Assembly (NCBI RefSeq): GCF_000010725.1
Contig: NC_013855.1
Span: forward strand, 1,163,501-1,227,500
Reading direction: 5' to 3'
Source of the DNA: Azospirillum sp. B510
GTDB lineage: Bacteria; Pseudomonadota; Alphaproteobacteria; Azospirillales; Azospirillaceae
DNA length: 64,000 nucleotides
Both the position numbers and the translations under genes were made by a program. Below, piece after piece: positions 62,957 to 64,000 of the stretch (position 1 is the first letter of the stretch; each line of letters opens with the position of its first letter). The notes under the pieces were generated by a model that was not told where the DNA came from, ran no database searches, and saw nothing but the letters and a program-made list of their open reading frames with translations.

Positions 62957-64000
62957 TCAGCTGTGCATGGTTTCGCCATGCAGGGCCAGATCCAGGCCGT
63001 CCACCTCGACGTCCTGATCGACCCGCAGCCCCATGACGATGTCGATGGCCTTCAGCGCCACGACCGTCACCACGGCGGTCCACAGCACGGTGACAACCAC
63101 GCCTTCGATCTGAAGGCCGACCTGGGCGAAATTGCCGTCCAGCCAGCCGGACTTGCCCTCGCCGCCATAGGCGGCGCTGGCGAAAACGCCGGTCAGCACG
63201 GCGCCGAGGATGCCGCCGACGCCATGGACGCCGAACACGTCCAGCGCGTCATCGACCCCCATCAACTTCTTCAGCCCGGTGGCGCCCCAATAGCAGACCA
63301 CACCGCCGGCCAGCCCCATGATCATCGCGCTGCCCGGGCTGACGAAGCCACAGGCCGGGGTGATGACGACCAGACCGGCGATGGCGCCGGACACCGCCCC
63401 CAGCAGGCTCGGCCGCCCTTTCACCATCCATTCGGCCGCCACCCACGACACCGTCGCGGCGGCGGCGATCTGGGTGTTGATCAGGGCGAGACCGGCCAGC
63501 GGCCCGGCGGTCAGCGCCGACCCGGCGTTGAAACCGAACCAGCCGACCCACAGCAGCGAACCGCCGATCATGGTCAGCACCAGATTGTGCGGCGCCATCG
63601 GCTCCGCCCCCGCGCCCCGGCGACGGCCGACGACCATGGCGGCGACCAGCCCCGCGACGCCGGAGTTGATGTGCACCACCGTGCCGCCGGCGAAGTCGAG
63701 CACGCCCGCATTCATCAGGAAACCGCCCGGCCCCCACACCATATGCGCCACCGGCACATAGGCCAGCAGCATCCAGATGGCGAGGAACACCATCGCCGAG
63801 GAGAATTTCATCCGGTCGGCCGGGCCGCCCATGATGATCATCGGGGTGATGATGGCGAAGGTGCATTGGAACATGGCGAAGACCAGCTCCGGGATGGTCC
63901 CCGACAGGCCGTCCACCTTGATGCCGGCGAGCATCAGCTTGCCGACGCCGCCGATGACCGGGTTGCCCTCTGTGAAGGTCAGGCTGTAGCCGGCGGCCAC
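62957..64000 (-). CDS. amtB: Ammonium transporter (Amt/MEP/Rh), 5' end outside the window
   Basis: 347 residues visible; the start lies beyond the window edge. The conserved twin-His pore residues are in VVHINSG and FGVHGVGG, and GPGGFLMNAGVLDFAGG, LLWVGWFGFNAGSAL and ACGFVSPG are typical Amt helices. Moves ammonium across the inner membrane; in proteobacteria usually under NtrC/RpoN control and next to glnK, which is not visible here. Confidence 0.96.
   Translation of the reverse strand: MAAGYSLTFTEGNPVIGGVGKLMLAGIKVDGLSGTIPELVFAMFQCTFAIITPMIIMGGPADRMKFSSAMVFLAIWMLLAYVPVAHMVWGPGGFLMNAGVLDFAGGTVVHINSGVAGLVAAMVVGRRRGAGAEPMAPHNLVLTMIGGSLLWVGWFGFNAGSALTAGPLAGLALINTQIAAAATVSWVAAEWMVKGRPSLLGAVSGAIAGLVVITPACGFVSPGSAMIMGLAGGVVCYWGATGLKKLMGVDDALDVFGVHGVGGILGAVLTGVFASAAYGGEGKSGWLDGNFAQVGLQIEGVVVTVLWTAVVTVVALKAIDIVMGLRVDQDVEVDGLDLALHGETMHS

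Overview
The window is a high-GC stretch of a bacterial chromosome or chromid. It is dense with catabolic genes and their ABC or MFS transporters, each set with a local regulator. Codon bias, the mix of GntR, IclR, AraC and Lrp regulators and the protein sequences suggest an Azospirillum-like alphaproteobacterium. That assignment is inference from protein resemblance, because the window has no rRNA or tRNA gene to confirm it.

Layout. (1) 1-5 kb: the 3' part of a (hydroxy)catechol intradiol dioxygenase, an aldehyde dehydrogenase, and a soluble PAS-chemoreceptor behind a sigma54-like promoter. (2) 3.9-11.6 kb: an AraC regulator divergent from an APC permease, then an outer-membrane channel-like protein, an MFS exporter or importer and an amidase, closed by a convergent EutR-like AraC regulator. 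(3) 12-18 kb: a lower-GC glycosyltransferase island, a possible 26-residue membrane peptide, aldose epimerase, pyruvate kinase, an Lrp-type regulator and a DMT transporter. (4) 18-29.5 kb: a nitrogen-scavenging cluster. It holds atzG-atzE-atzF (carboxybiuret and allophanate hydrolysis), a divergent atzH-like gene, a GntR regulator, a BMP-type ABC transporter and two isochorismatase-fold amidohydrolases, one very close to biuret hydrolase BiuH. A near-perfect sigma54 promoter and matching TTGCATGCAA operator sites tie the two halves together. (5) 29.6-38 kb: a complete salicylate-to-gentisate-to-fumarate plus pyruvate pathway (nagGH/nagAaAb-type hydroxylase, gentisate dioxygenase, maleylpyruvate isomerase, fumarylpyruvate hydrolase), with an AAHS transporter and an IclR regulator.

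(6) 38-43 kb: a disrupted zone with an unknown gene, a decayed MFS gene, an intact IS1380-family element (terminal inverted repeats and a CTAG target duplication visible) and a phospholipase-D-like protein. (7) 43-51.6 kb: an IclR-controlled lactone or aromatic-acid cluster (RraA-like aldolase, hydroxyacid dehydrogenase, two ACS-type MFS carriers, two Tat-exported LigI-like hydrolases, SMP-30 lactonase). It is bracketed by two copies of a TGAAACG-N-CGTTKCA-like operator. (8) 51.9-62.4 kb: a ten-gene minus-strand operon of a polyamine-type ABC transporter, NIPSNAP protein, aldehyde dehydrogenase, LLM flavin monooxygenase, flavin reductase with an extra domain, alpha/beta hydrolase and DUF1185 protein. 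A GntR regulator stands opposite it, with ATGGTATACCAT-type operators. This looks like an uncharacterised ring- or amide-cleaving catabolic system. (9) 62.4-64 kb: an IS3 remnant abutting the GntR gene and the 3' part of an ammonium transporter gene.

A nitrogen theme recurs: amidases, biuret/allophanate hydrolases, a sigma54 promoter and Amt. The other theme is aromatic or lactone carbon catabolism.
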